Assembly: GCA_001724355.1 (NCBI GenBank)
Contig: MEEF01000002.1
Location: forward strand, 19,418 to 83,417
Direction: 5' to 3'
DNA: 64,000 bases
Source of the DNA: Mesorhizobium sp. SCN 65-20
GTDB lineage: Bacteria; Pseudomonadota; Alphaproteobacteria; Rhizobiales; Rhizobiaceae
Position 1 is the first letter of the stretch. Each line of letters starts with the position of its first letter. Under the pieces are notes generated by a model that had not been told where the DNA came from, ran no database searches, and saw only the letters and a list, made by a program, of their open reading frames with translations. The position numbers and the translations under genes are program-made. Below are positions 31,730-41,724 of this stretch, in pieces.

Positions 31730-31829
31730 TCAAATCCGGTTTGACATTGTTTCAACTGGTCCCATGATGGCGGTCGGAAAGACAAAAGAGAAACGAGTAG
31801 TTCTTTCTCGATCATCAAATTCGGTTTGA
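31730..31829. promoter_or_regulatory. Twin palindromic operator TCAAAN5TTTGA
   Basis: TCAAATCCGGTTTGA at 31730-31744 and TCAAATTCGGTTTGA at 31815-31829. Confidence 0.65.
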
Positions 31830-31840
31830 AGATTCCGACG

Positions 31841-32758
31841 ATGCGTTCGATGCCAGGGACACGTGCGCTGAGGACCCTCGAGGCCGCCGGCCGGCACCTC
31901 AACTTCACGCGCGCCGCGGACGAGCTGGGGCTGACGCCTGCGGCGGTCAGCCACCAGATCAAGGAAATCGAGGAGCAGCTGGGCGTGGTGCTGTTCACCC
32001 GCACCAGCCGAAGCATCAGGCTGACGGAGGCGGGTGCTGCGCTGTGCGACGCCGCGGCGGACGCCATAGACCTCCTCAATCGCGCTGTTTCCCGGGCGCG
32101 CAAGCTGACGCGCGGGACGGCGCTGCTGAAGGTGACGCTCGACGCACAGTTCGCCTCTAAATGGCTGATGCGGCGTGTCGACGGCTTCCGCAAGCTGCAC
32201 CCGGACGTCGAGCTCCGCTTCGACATCAGCTACGACGTGCGCGACTTCGACCTCGACGACGTCGATGTCGCCATTCGCTTCGGCATGGGCAAATATCCGG
32301 GCCTGCGCGCCGACCGGCTGTTCGACAACATGATCATCCCCGTGTGCAGCCCGAGGCTTCTGGCATCCGGGCCGCCGCTGCGCATGCCACGCGACCTGTT
32401 CAACCACACGCTGGTCCATATCGAGTGGTCGCAGCAGGGCGTGACCTGGCCGAACTGGCGCATGTGGATGGCGGCTGCCGGCGTCGACGACTTCGACGAC
32501 AGCCGCGCCATCGTCTTCGCCAACTCGTCGGACGCGGTGCAGGCGGCGATCGACGGCAGTGCCGTGGCGCTGGCCGATTTCGCCATGGTCGCCAACGACC
32601 TTTCGGAAGGGCGGCTGGTCAGGCCCTTCGACCTTGGCATACGCGTGTCGCGCGAGTACGCCTATTTCCTCGTCTATCCGAAGAATACCGAGGACGATCC
32701 GCGGGTCGCGGCGTTCAGGGAGTGGATGCTGGAGGAAGCGGCGAAGACGGAGGTGTGA
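31841..32758 (+). CDS. LysR family (GcvA-type) transcriptional regulator
   Basis: ALRTLEAAGRHLNFTRAADELGLTPAAVSHQIKEIEEQLGVVLFTRTSRSIRLTEAG. Confidence 0.95.
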   Translation: MRSMPGTRALRTLEAAGRHLNFTRAADELGLTPAAVSHQIKEIEEQLGVVLFTRTSRSIRLTEAGAALCDAAADAIDLLNRAVSRARKLTRGTALLKVTLDAQFASKWLMRRVDGFRKLHPDVELRFDISYDVRDFDLDDVDVAIRFGMGKYPGLRADRLFDNMIIPVCSPRLLASGPPLRMPRDLFNHTLVHIEWSQQGVTWPNWRMWMAAAGVDDFDDSRAIVFANSSDAVQAAIDGSAVALADFAMVANDLSEGRLVRPFDLGIRVSREYAYFLVYPKNTEDDPRVAAFREWMLEEAAKTEV

Positions 32759-32764
32759 TGAGGC

Positions 32765-33436
32765 TCAGGCGAAGCGCCATACGGTGGTGCGCTTGACCTC
32801 GGCGTCCTCGAGCGCGCGGGTGACCGGCACTTCGTAGGTGGCGAGCTTTTCCAGCCTGTTCTTGGGCAGGTAGGCGCGGCCCGGATCGCCGACCAGCACT
32901 TCGGCGCCACGTGCGCGAAGCAGCTCGAACCAAGGCACTAGTCGGTCGGCGAAGGGTTTCTCGTAGAAGACGTCGCCGGCGAGCACCACGTCCCAGCCGT
33001 CGTCGCGGCCCACGAGGTCGGAGCCGTCGAAGCCGACCGCAACGCCGTTGGCCGCGGCGTTGAGGCGGATCGCCGCCTCGCAGAACGGGTCGATGTCGGC
33101 GCCGGTGATGGAGGCAGCACCCGCCTTCATGGCGGCGATGGCGACCAGGCCGGAGCCCGATGCGAAGTCGAGCACGCGCTTGCCGGACACGGACTCGGGA
33201 TGATCCAGCACGTAGCGTGCCAGCCCTTGACCGCCGGCCCAGGCGAAAGCCCAGAAGGGCGGCGGCAGGCCGATCTCGGACAGTTGTTCCTCGGTGCGAT
33301 GCCAGAGGTCGTGCGCCTCGTCGGCGAGACGCAGGCTGATCTCGGGCACGTGCGGCGGCTGCATCAGCGCCGTGTTGGCGAGGATGAAGTTTTCCGCGCT
33401 TTCCGGCGTGAGGCGGGTGTCGGAACCTGTGGTCAC
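32765..33436 (-). CDS. METTL20/ETFB-type protein lysine methyltransferase (SAM-dependent)
   Basis: PPPFWAFAWAGGQGLARYVLDHPESVSGKRVLDFASGSGLVAIAA; GTG start overlaps preceding stop (GTGA). Confidence 0.82.
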   Translation of the reverse strand: MTTGSDTRLTPESAENFILANTALMQPPHVPEISLRLADEAHDLWHRTEEQLSEIGLPPPFWAFAWAGGQGLARYVLDHPESVSGKRVLDFASGSGLVAIAAMKAGAASITGADIDPFCEAAIRLNAAANGVAVGFDGSDLVGRDDGWDVVLAGDVFYEKPFADRLVPWFELLRARGAEVLVGDPGRAYLPKNRLEKLATYEVPVTRALEDAEVKRTTVWRFA

Positions 33437-33867
33437 GGCGCCTTGGCGAGCCCGGCCATGCGGCAGACTTCCTGCCATTCGTCGGGCGTGACCGGCTGCA
33501 CCGACAGGCGCATCGAGGTGACCAGCGACATCTTTTCCAGCATAGGGTTGGCCTTCACGTCGGCCAGGGTGACTGGCTTCGGGATTTCGCTGTGGTAGCG
33601 GATGTCGACGCACTCCCAGCGCGGATCATCGGTCGTGGTGTCGTGGTGGGCGAGCGCGCAGACTTCGGCGATGCCGACCACTTCGAGACCTTCGTTGGAA
33701 TGGTAGAAGAAGCCGAGGTCGCCGATCTGCATGGCGCGCATGTTGTTGCGGGCGAGGTAGTTGCGCACGCCGTCCCACTGGGTGCCCTTCTTGCCGGCCG
33801 CCTTCAGCATCTCCCAGGAGAATTTGAACGGCTCGGACTTGAACAGCCAGTATTTCTTATCGCTCAT
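33433..33867 (-). CDS. EVE domain protein
   Basis: YWLFKSEPFKFSWEMLKAAGKKGTQWDGVRNYLARNNMRAMQIGDLGFFYHSNE. Confidence 0.93.
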   Translation of the reverse strand: MSDKKYWLFKSEPFKFSWEMLKAAGKKGTQWDGVRNYLARNNMRAMQIGDLGFFYHSNEGLEVVGIAEVCALAHHDTTTDDPRWECVDIRYHSEIPKPVTLADVKANPMLEKMSLVTSMRLSVQPVTPDEWQEVCRMAGLAKAP

Positions 33868-33890
33868 GACGTCCCCTCTCGACGTGCCGT

Positions 33891-34187
33891 TCAGGCGCTG
33901 GCCGGATTGTTGAAGACCCAGTTCCAGGGACGGATCTGGACGCTCTCGAACAGGCCGGCCTTGGCGTAGGGGTCGGCATCGGCGACAGCCTTGGCCGCCG
34001 CTGCGTCGACCGCCTCGATGACAACAAGGCTGCCATCCGGCTTGCCGTCGGCGTCTTGGAAGGGGCCTGCGAATTTCAGCGCGCCCCTGGCGTTGAGGTC
34101 GTTCAGGAAGGCGACATGCTCGGGGCGCGTGTCGAGGCGGACCTGGAGGTGGCCCGGCTTGTCCTTGCAGATCAGTGCGAAAAGCAT
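33891..34187 (-). CDS. YciI family protein
   Basis: MLFALICKDKPGHLQVRLDTRPEHVAFLNDLNA...DPYAKAGLFESVQIRPWNWVF. Confidence 0.93.
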   Translation of the reverse strand: MLFALICKDKPGHLQVRLDTRPEHVAFLNDLNARGALKFAGPFQDADGKPDGSLVVIEAVDAAAAKAVADADPYAKAGLFESVQIRPWNWVFNNPASA

Positions 34188-34210
34188 GTTGTCCCTCTCG
34201 GAGTGGAAGT

Positions 34211-35194
34211 TCAGTCGGCTTCGGCGCGCAGCGGCCGCGACATCAGGCCGGCGACGGCCTCGTTGATGGTGATGGCCCTGTCGAGCAGTGCCGCGACCGC
34301 CTCGACGATGGGGGCGTCGATGCCGCGCTCGCGGGTCAGGCGGGCGGCGATGTAGGCGGTGGCGACGCCCTCGGCCAGCGGCCGGCCGGAAAGCTCCTCG
34401 CCTTTGCCGAGCGCCACGCCATAGGCAAAATTGCGCGACTGCACCGACGAGCAAGTGAGCATGAGGTCGCCCAGGCCGGAGAGGCCCATCAGCGTCTCGG
34501 GGCGGGCGCCGAAGGCGGCGCCGATGCGACGCAGTTCGACGAAGCCGCGGGTGACGAGCGCCGCCTGCGCCGAGGCCCCGAGGCCTGCGCCGGTGACGGC
34601 GCCAGCGGCGATGGCGAAGACGTTCTTCAGCGCGCCGCCGATCTCGACGCCGATGAGGTCGTCGCTCGAATAGCAGCGCAGGTTCGCGGCGGAGAAGCGC
34701 ATGGCGAGCGCCGATGCACGGGCTTCGTCGCGGGCCGCGACCACGACGGCGGTGGGCAGGCCGCGCGAGACGTCGGTGGCAAAGCTCGGACCGGAGAGTG
34801 CCGCGACCGGGTTCTCCGGCAGGATCTCGCCAGCGATGTCGGAGAGCAACGTACCGGTGTCGCGCTCGATGCCCTTGGCGCAAAGCACCAGCGGGACATG
34901 TGCCGCGACATGCGGCTTAGCCTGGTTGAGTACGCCGCGGAGCGCCTGTGCCGGGGTGACGACGAGCACGCAGTCCGTACCCACGAGCGCGGCAGTGAGG
35001 TCGGTCGTGCCCACGATCCCAGGCTCAAAGGTGATGCCGGGCAGGTAGCGCGGGTTCTGGCCCCCGGCGATCGCCTCGACGCTGTCGGCATCGCGTGCCC
35101 AGAGCGTGACGGCATGGCCGGCGCGCAGCATGGCGAGCGCAAGGGCCGTGCCCCACGCGCCGCCGCCGAGAACCGTGACCTTGTATGCGCTCAT
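34211..35194 (-). CDS. gpsA: NAD(P)H-dependent glycerol-3-phosphate dehydrogenase
   Basis: [18 protein letters not shown]...[16 protein letters not shown]...[14 protein letters not shown]. Confidence 0.96.
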   Translation of the reverse strand: MSAYKVTVLGGGAWGTALALAMLRAGHAVTLWARDADSVEAIAGGQNPRYLPGITFEPGIVGTTDLTAALVGTDCVLVVTPAQALRGVLNQAKPHVAAHVPLVLCAKGIERDTGTLLSDIAGEILPENPVAALSGPSFATDVSRGLPTAVVVAARDEARASALAMRFSAANLRCYSSDDLIGVEIGGALKNVFAIAAGAVTGAGLGASAQAALVTRGFVELRRIGAAFGARPETLMGLSGLGDLMLTCSSVQSRNFAYGVALGKGEELSGRPLAEGVATAYIAARLTRERGIDAPIVEAVAALLDRAITINEAVAGLMSRPLRAEAD

Positions 35195-36297
35195 GCCTTG
35201 GCTCCCCGTCTGCCGGAACCGACCACCGGCGCAGACACGCTGTCCAGCGGCCAGCGCGAGCGCGGCACGAAATCGAATGCGTCGGGCTCGGCGAGCCCCG
35301 CGCGCAGCCGCTCGATGCCCGCCCAGGCGATCATCGCGGCGTTGTCGGTGCACAGCGCCATGGGCGGTGCGACGAAACTGAAGCCGTTCTTGGAGCACAG
35401 CGCCTCGAGGCGGGCGCGGATCTGCCTGTTGGCGGCGACGCCGCCGGCAACAACCACCGCCGGAGCCGAGACATCCGGGAATTCCGTGCGGAAGCGTGAC
35501 AAAGCGCGCTGGACGCGGTCGCCCAGCGTGTCGGTGACGGCGGCCTGGAACGAGGCGCAAATATCGGCGACGTCCTGGTCGCTCAATGGAGCAACGGCAG
35601 TGGCGGCCTGACGCACTGCAGTCTTCAGGCCCGAGAAGGAGAAGTCGGGCTGGGCCGAGCCCTTCATCGGGCGTGGGAAGACGAAGCGCGTGGCGTCGCC
35701 TGTGGCCGCTGCCTTCTCGACATTGGGACCGCCCGGATAGGGCAGCGCCAGCATCTTCGCGGTCTTGTCGAAGGCCTCGCCGAGCGCGTCGTCGATGGTG
35801 GTGGCCCAGCGCTGGTAGTCGCCGACGCCGCGCACCAGCACGATCTGGGTGTGGCCTCCGGAGACCAGCAGGAGCAGGTAGGGAAAGTCGAGGCCGTCGG
35901 TCAGCCGTGCGGTCAGTGCGTGGCCTTCGAGGTGGTTGATGGCAATCAGCGGCTTGCCGGCGGCGGCAGCCACCGCCTTGGCCGTCATCAGCCCGACGAT
36001 CAGGCCGCCGACGAGTCCGGGGCCGGCTGTCGCGGCGACCGCGTCGATGTCGGCCAGCGACACGCCCGAATCCTCGAGCGCCGCCTCGACGATGCCGTCG
36101 AGCGCCTCGACATGGGCGCGGGCTGCGATCTCCGGCACGACGCCGCCGAACGCCGCGTGCTCCTCGATCTGGCTGAGCACCGAACTGGACAGGATGCGCG
36201 GCTCCTTGCCCGGTTCGAACGCGACGACGCTGGCCGCGGTTTCGTCGCAGCTCGTCTCGATACCCAGAACGCGGATCAATTGGTCGCTACCCTGCAT
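35191..36297 (-). CDS. tsaD: tRNA N6-adenosine threonylcarbamoyltransferase
   Basis: [16 protein letters not shown]...[13 protein letters not shown]...[14 protein letters not shown]. Confidence 0.97.
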   Translation of the reverse strand: MQGSDQLIRVLGIETSCDETAASVVAFEPGKEPRILSSSVLSQIEEHAAFGGVVPEIAARAHVEALDGIVEAALEDSGVSLADIDAVAATAGPGLVGGLIVGLMTAKAVAAAAGKPLIAINHLEGHALTARLTDGLDFPYLLLLVSGGHTQIVLVRGVGDYQRWATTIDDALGEAFDKTAKMLALPYPGGPNVEKAAATGDATRFVFPRPMKGSAQPDFSFSGLKTAVRQAATAVAPLSDQDVADICASFQAAVTDTLGDRVQRALSRFRTEFPDVSAPAVVVAGGVAANRQIRARLEALCSKNGFSFVAPPMALCTDNAAMIAWAGIERLRAGLAEPDAFDFVPRSRWPLDSVSAPVVGSGRRGAKA

Positions 36298-36374
36298 GAT
36301 TGCCCGGTGGTAATTTCCTAGATAGGAGGTACGGGACCGCCCCGCCAGCGCGGGGTTATCACGGACCGCGCGCC

Positions 36375-37304
36375 ATGCAAACTAGACCCTTGAGAATCGG
36401 AACCCGCGGCAGCCTGCTGGCGCTTGCGCAGGCACGGGAGACGCGTGCCCGGCTGATGGCGGCCCACGGCCTGCCGGAAGAGGCCTTCGAGATCGTGCCG
36501 ATCACCACCAGCGGCGACCAGATTCAGGATCGGTCCCTGGCGCAGGCCGGCGGCAAGGGGCTGTTCACCAAGGAACTAGAAGAGGCGATCTATGCCGGCG
36601 AGGTCGATTTTGCCGTGCATTCGTCCAAGGACATGCCGACGCAACTGCCGGACGGGCTCGAGCTCTCCGCATTCCTGCCGCGCGAGGACGTGCGCGACGC
36701 CTTCATCGGCCGCGCCGCGAAGAAGATCATGGACCTGCCCGAGGGGGCGGTGGTCGGTTCGTCGTCGCTGCGGCGGCAGGCGCTGATCCGCCGCATGCGC
36801 CCCGACCTCGACGTCGTCATGTTCCGCGGCAACGTGCAGACCAGGTTGCGCAAGCTCGACGAGGGCGTGGCCGAGGGCACCATCCTTGCCCATGCCGGAC
36901 TGCGCCGGCTCGGCCTGACCGAAGTCATCACCGACCTCATGTCGGAAGACATCTTCCCGCCGGCGCCGGGACAGGGGGCGATCTGCATCGAAAGCCGCAT
37001 CGGCGACGCTCGCGTGCGGGACATGCTTGCGGCCATCGACCACCGGTCGACCGGACAGGCGCTGGCCTGCGAGCGCGCCTTCCTCGCCGCACTCGACGGC
37101 TCGTGCCGCACGCCCATCGCCGGCCACGCGGTAATCGACGGCGATGCGCTGTCCTTCCACGGCCTGATCCTGACGCCCGATGGCACCCAGTGGCACGAGA
37201 CCGGTGCCGAGGGGCGTGCGGCGGATGCCGCCGAGATCGGCCGCAAGGCAGGCGAAGAGGTGAGGGCGCGGGCCGGCGAGAAGTTCTTCGAGGGTTGGGT
37301 CTAG
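36375..37304 (+). CDS. hemC: Hydroxymethylbilane synthase (porphobilinogen deaminase)
   Basis: [17 protein letters not shown]...[16 protein letters not shown]...[19 protein letters not shown]. Confidence 0.97.
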   Translation: MQTRPLRIGTRGSLLALAQARETRARLMAAHGLPEEAFEIVPITTSGDQIQDRSLAQAGGKGLFTKELEEAIYAGEVDFAVHSSKDMPTQLPDGLELSAFLPREDVRDAFIGRAAKKIMDLPEGAVVGSSSLRRQALIRRMRPDLDVVMFRGNVQTRLRKLDEGVAEGTILAHAGLRRLGLTEVITDLMSEDIFPPAPGQGAICIESRIGDARVRDMLAAIDHRSTGQALACERAFLAALDGSCRTPIAGHAVIDGDALSFHGLILTPDGTQWHETGAEGRAADAAEIGRKAGEEVRARAGEKFFEGWV

Positions 37305-38021
37305 ATGGCGCGACGCGTGCTGGTGACGAGGCCGGATCCCGGCGCCACCCGCACAGCGCGGCGCCTCGAAGCGCTCGGCTTCGAGCCAGTACTCCTGCCG
37401 CTCTCCGAAACCCGTGCCGTGCCGGTGGCGCGCGACAGCGTTCCGATGAATGCGGTCGCGGTCGCGGTGACCAGCGCCAACGCCCTGCGTCATGCTCCGA
37501 GCGGCCTGATCGAGCGGCTGAGCCGGCTGCCGTGCCATGCCGTCGGCACGCGCACGGCCGAATGCGCCCGCAAGGCAGGGTTTGTTTCTGTCAATGAAGG
37601 CCCCGGAGACGCCGCGGGCCTTGCCGACCAGATTGCCGGTCAGTTGGGCAGAGCGACGCTCGCCTATCTTTGCGGGCGCGTGCGCATGCCCGATTTCGAG
37701 CATCGCCTGGCTTTGGCGCGCATGCGAGTCGTGCCGATCGAGACCTACGACACGGTGGGGCTCGCCCCGAGTTCGACCACGGTCCACCAGCAGCTGGCGG
37801 GACAGGCGGTCGACGCCGTGCTGATCTATTCGGCGCGTGCGGCGGCTGCATTCGGCGAGTTGATCGCGGCGCAGGAGGAGGCGGAGCGCCTGGTGGGAGG
37901 GGCCACCTGCCTGTGCCTGTCGGGGCGGATCGCCGCAGCGCTTGGCGAAGGCTTCAACGCGCAGGTCGCGCCGGCCCCGAACGAGGACGCCCTGCTGGAG
38001 CTGCTCGGCATGCCTGACTGA
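37305..38021 (+). CDS. hemD: Uroporphyrinogen-III synthase
   Basis: VLVTRPDPGATRTARRLEALGFEPVLLPL; directly follows hemC. Confidence 0.9.
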   Translation: MARRVLVTRPDPGATRTARRLEALGFEPVLLPLSETRAVPVARDSVPMNAVAVAVTSANALRHAPSGLIERLSRLPCHAVGTRTAECARKAGFVSVNEGPGDAAGLADQIAGQLGRATLAYLCGRVRMPDFEHRLALARMRVVPIETYDTVGLAPSSTTVHQQLAGQAVDAVLIYSARAAAAFGELIAAQEEAERLVGGATCLCLSGRIAAALGEGFNAQVAPAPNEDALLELLGMPD

Positions 38022-38130
38022 ACCGCTGCCATCACCCGGCCTTTTTTCACGGGACGGTGGGTGTTACTGATTTTCATCTTCGACCCCGCACGGTCGCGGG
38101 ACCAATGCCAACCAACTCGGAGCCCCAAGC

Positions 38131-39489
38131 ATGGTCAAGACGCCGAAGACGCGCCATTCGAAGTCGCATCGCGAGCCGGTGACGATCGAACTGGAGCCAG
38201 GTGCGGTCTCGCGCGTCGAAGAGAGCGAAACCACCGCCGAAGGGGCTGCCGAAAGTGTCGAGACCGTCGCCGCCGCGGCCGGCGACGAGGCGGTCGCCGC
38301 CGCAGAATCTGCGCCTCAGGCGGAAGCCGACCGGCCCGCTGCGAAGGCCGACGACGGCTACGCTTCCTACGACTACAGCTTCGATGACGACAAGCCGAAG
38401 GCGAGCGAGCCCGAGCGGGAGGCAGCAGCCGCACGCGAAGCGCCGATGCCGGTCGCGCCGGCACAGCGTGGCGGCGTGTCGAACGTCGTGGCAGGGCTGG
38501 CGGGCGGCCTCGTCGCACTCCTGGCGGCAGGCGGGCTGCAGTTCGCCGGCGTCCTCGGGGCGCCGGGGGGCTCGGACGGCGGAACCGAACAGTTGCAGGC
38601 CGAGATCGCCTCGCTGAGATCGCAGGTCGCCGATCTCGGCGGACCGGACGCCGGCATAGACCTCGGCGGGCGTGTCGATGCGCTGACCGCGGCCGTCGAA
38701 CAGGTCAAGGCCGAAGTCGAGGCAGTCAAGTCCTCGGCCGGGCAGGGCGGTTCGGGCGAGGCCCTTGCCGGGCTCGACCAGCGCATCAAGGCGATGGAGA
38801 ACTCGGTGGCGCAGCTCAGCCAGGGCGGTGCCTCGTCCGAGCTTACGGCGCTCAGTGATCGGCTCGCGACTATCGAATCGGCGGTCAAGGCAGCCGACGA
38901 CGCGGCTACCGGCGACGACGGCAAGCTCGCAGCCCTGGAACAGTCGGTCTCCTCGCTCAATTCCAAGGTCGAGGCGCAGGCTTCGCAGCCGAAGATCGCG
39001 CTCGCCATTGCCGCCTCCGCACTCAAGGCGGCAGTGGAGCGCGGCGGCGCATTCACTGCCGAACTCGAGACGTTCGCCGCGATTTCGCCTGACGCGCCAG
39101 AACTCGCGGCGCTGAGGTCGCACGCCGAGAAGGGCGTGGCGACGCGCGCCGACATCGTAGCCGAGACCGACGAGGCCGCGGATGCGATGATCGCGGCGGC
39201 CAAGCCGGTCAATCCGGACGCCGGTATCGTCGAGCGGCTGGTTTCCAGCGCCGAATCGCTGGTGAAGGTGCGCCCGATCGGCCAGGTCGAAGGCACGGGC
39301 GTTCCCGAAACCGTGGCGCGCATGGAAGTAGCAGTCAACCAGGGTGACTTTGCCAAGGCACTGGCCGAATACGACACGCTGCCCGAGGCAGCGAAGGCCG
39401 CTGGTGCGGCGTTTGCCGCAAAGCTCAAGGCGCGCCAGGACGTCGAGACGCTGGTCGACCAGATCGTAGCCGGCGCGATGAAGGCGTGA
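38131..39489 (+). CDS. Mitofilin-like (COG4223) membrane protein
   Basis: Acidic low-complexity N-terminus, one TM, coiled coil, C-terminal domain ending VETLVDQIVAGAMKA; between hemD and hemY. Confidence 0.85.
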   Translation: MVKTPKTRHSKSHREPVTIELEPGAVSRVEESETTAEGAAESVETVAAAAGDEAVAAAESAPQAEADRPAAKADDGYASYDYSFDDDKPKASEPEREAAAAREAPMPVAPAQRGGVSNVVAGLAGGLVALLAAGGLQFAGVLGAPGGSDGGTEQLQAEIASLRSQVADLGGPDAGIDLGGRVDALTAAVEQVKAEVEAVKSSAGQGGSGEALAGLDQRIKAMENSVAQLSQGGASSELTALSDRLATIESAVKAADDAATGDDGKLAALEQSVSSLNSKVEAQASQPKIALAIAASALKAAVERGGAFTAELETFAAISPDAPELAALRSHAEKGVATRADIVAETDEAADAMIAAAKPVNPDAGIVERLVSSAESLVKVRPIGQVEGTGVPETVARMEVAVNQGDFAKALAEYDTLPEAAKAAGAAFAAKLKARQDVETLVDQIVAGAMKA

Positions 39490-39505
39490 GGCGAGGGGAC
39501 ACCAG

Positions 39506-41092
39506 ATGATCCGCATCCTGTTCTACCTCGCCGTCGTCTTCGCCCTCGGGCTGGGCTTTGCCTGGCTGGCGGACCGGCCCGGCGACATGGTCATCACCTT
39601 CAGCGGCTACCAGTATAGGGTCACCCTGATGGTCGCGGCCGTCGCGGTCACGGCGATCGTTGCGGCCGTCATGCTGTTGTGGTGGCTCACCAAATCAGTC
39701 TGGAACAGCCCCTTTGCGATAGCCCGCCATTTCCGTGCGCGGCGGCGCGACCGAGGCTACCAGGCGCTGTCGACCGGCATGATCGCTGCCGGCGCCGGCG
39801 ATGCCGCGCTGGCGCGCAAGAAGAACAAGGAAGCCGCCAAGCTGATCCGCTCCGACCAGGAGCCGCTGATCCATCTCCTGGAGGCGCAGGCTTCGCTGCT
39901 CGAAGGCGACCACGACGCGGCCCGGCAGAAGTTCGAGACGATGCTCGATGATCCCGAGATGCGGCTGCTCGGCCTGCGCGGGCTCTATCTCGAAGCCGAA
40001 CGGCTGGGCGACCGGGCCGCGGCCCGCCACTATGCGGGGCGTGCGGCCGGGCTTGCGCCGCAGCTCGCCTGGGCAGCTGATGCCACGCTCGAGGAAAAGG
40101 CGGAGCGCGGCGACTGGGACGGCGCCCTGGCGCTGGTCGACGCGCAGAAGTCGGCGCGGCAGGTCGAACGCCACGTGGCCAACGAGCGCCGGTCGGTGCT
40201 TTTGACCGCAAAGGCGATTTCGCTGTTCGACAGCGACTTCAACGCGGCGCGCACGGCGGCGCTCGAAGCCAACAGGCTGCGGCCGGAATTCGGCCCAGCG
40301 GCGGTGGCCGCGGCCAGGGCGCTGTTCCGCCAGAACGACGTGCGCAAGGGCTCGAAGGTGCTGGAGGCGGCCTGGAGGGCCGAGCCGCTGCCGGAGATCG
40401 CCTCACTCTACGTCCATGCACGGCCGGGAGATGCCGTGCTCGACCGGCTGGCGCGGGCAAAGAAGCTCCAGTCGCTCAGGCAGAATCATCCCGAATCCTC
40501 GCTTGCCGTGGCTCGTGCCGCGCTCGACGCCCAGGACTACGGGCTTGCCCGGTCCGAGGCCGAGGCGGCGGCGCGGATGCAGCCGCGCGAGGGCGCCTAC
40601 CTGCTGCTCGCGGACATCGAGGAAGCCGACACCGGCAACCAGGGCAAGGTGCGGCAGTGGCTTTCCAGGGCCGTGCGTGCCTCGCGCGACCCGGCCTGGG
40701 TGGCCGACGGCGTCGTTTCGGAACGCTGGGCGCCGTTCTCGCCCGTCACCGGCCGCCTGGACGCCTTCGAATGGAAGGCGCCGGAAGAGCGGCTGGGTCA
40801 TCTCATTGAACAGGGCGACGAGGAAGAAGCCGAGGACCGGATCGCCATCCCGACGATGAGGGCGGCGCAGTCGCCCGGCGACGATCTCGTCGAGGTGGTG
40901 GTCGAGAGCGAGGATAGACCCGAAAAGCCAGTTGAGGCCGCGAAGATCGACGAGGCTGCCTCGGCAGCGGACGGCGGGGCAGACAAGACCTCCGAGGAAG
41001 AAAAGGATGCGCCAATTCGGCTGCCCGACGATCCTGGCGTGGACCCCGACGAGGAACGGGAGAACGCCCAGCGTCGCTTCAGGTTGTTTTGA
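39506..41092 (+). CDS. hemY: HemY-like TPR membrane protein
   Basis: MIRILFYLAVVFALGLGFAWLADRPGDMVITFSGYQYRVTL...; TPR-like body. Confidence 0.92.
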   Translation: MIRILFYLAVVFALGLGFAWLADRPGDMVITFSGYQYRVTLMVAAVAVTAIVAAVMLLWWLTKSVWNSPFAIARHFRARRRDRGYQALSTGMIAAGAGDAALARKKNKEAAKLIRSDQEPLIHLLEAQASLLEGDHDAARQKFETMLDDPEMRLLGLRGLYLEAERLGDRAAARHYAGRAAGLAPQLAWAADATLEEKAERGDWDGALALVDAQKSARQVERHVANERRSVLLTAKAISLFDSDFNAARTAALEANRLRPEFGPAAVAAARALFRQNDVRKGSKVLEAAWRAEPLPEIASLYVHARPGDAVLDRLARAKKLQSLRQNHPESSLAVARAALDAQDYGLARSEAEAAARMQPREGAYLLLADIEEADTGNQGKVRQWLSRAVRASRDPAWVADGVVSERWAPFSPVTGRLDAFEWKAPEERLGHLIEQGDEEEAEDRIAIPTMRAAQSPGDDLVEVVVESEDRPEKPVEAAKIDEAASAADGGADKTSEEEKDAPIRLPDDPGVDPDEERENAQRRFRLF

Positions 41093-41237
41093 CTGCCGGC
41101 AGTGCCTAAATCGGGACTTTATCCAGGGCGGCGGGCATTCCAGCGATTGCCGCCGCTCTGCCTGCTTTTCTTAGTCGCATTTGTGCGACGCCAGACGTCT
41201 GCGTCTGGCTGCAAAATGCTCTAGACGGGAACCGCCG

Positions 41238-41717
41238 ATGTTCGAACGCATGATCTCATTCCTGAAGGACCTGCCCGGGGTGACCGGCAGGCCGATGCGC
41301 GAGGACGACCCGCGCGTGGCGGCGGCGGCGCTGCTGTACCACGTGATGGACGCCGACGGCGACCGGCAGGACGTCGAGTGGGAAAGGCTCAAGCAGCTTC
41401 TGGCGACCAGCTACGGCATTTCCGGACAGGAACTCGACCGGCTGGTCAAGGCCGGCGAGCAGGCCGACAACGAGGCGATCGACCTCTATGCCTTCACCAG
41501 CGTGCTCAAGCGCAGTCTCGACGAAGATGCCCGCAAGGACTTCATCGGCATGATGTGGGAGGTCGTCTACGCAGACGGCCAGGTGCACGAGATGGAGGAC
41601 AACGTCATCTGGCGCGTCGCCGAACTGATCGGCGTCGAAAGCCGCGACCGCATCGAGGCCAAGCGGGCCGCGGCGCGACAAGCCTCGCAACCGTCGGGAA
41701 GCAACACGGACGAGTAA
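41238..41717 (+). CDS. TerB-like tellurite-resistance/metal-binding domain protein
   Basis: AAAALLYHVMDADGDRQDVEWERLKQLL...MMWEVVYADGQVHEMEDNVIWRVAELIGV. Confidence 0.88.
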   Translation: MFERMISFLKDLPGVTGRPMREDDPRVAAAALLYHVMDADGDRQDVEWERLKQLLATSYGISGQELDRLVKAGEQADNEAIDLYAFTSVLKRSLDEDARKDFIGMMWEVVYADGQVHEMEDNVIWRVAELIGVESRDRIEAKRAAARQASQPSGSNTDE

Positions 41718-41724
41718 GCGGCAC

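Noticed and set aside
34211-34883. N-terminal part of the 33891-34883 ORF as an extension of the YciI protein
   Set aside because: It overlaps gpsA out of frame and is Arg-rich; the genuine start is MLFALICKDKPG at 34187.
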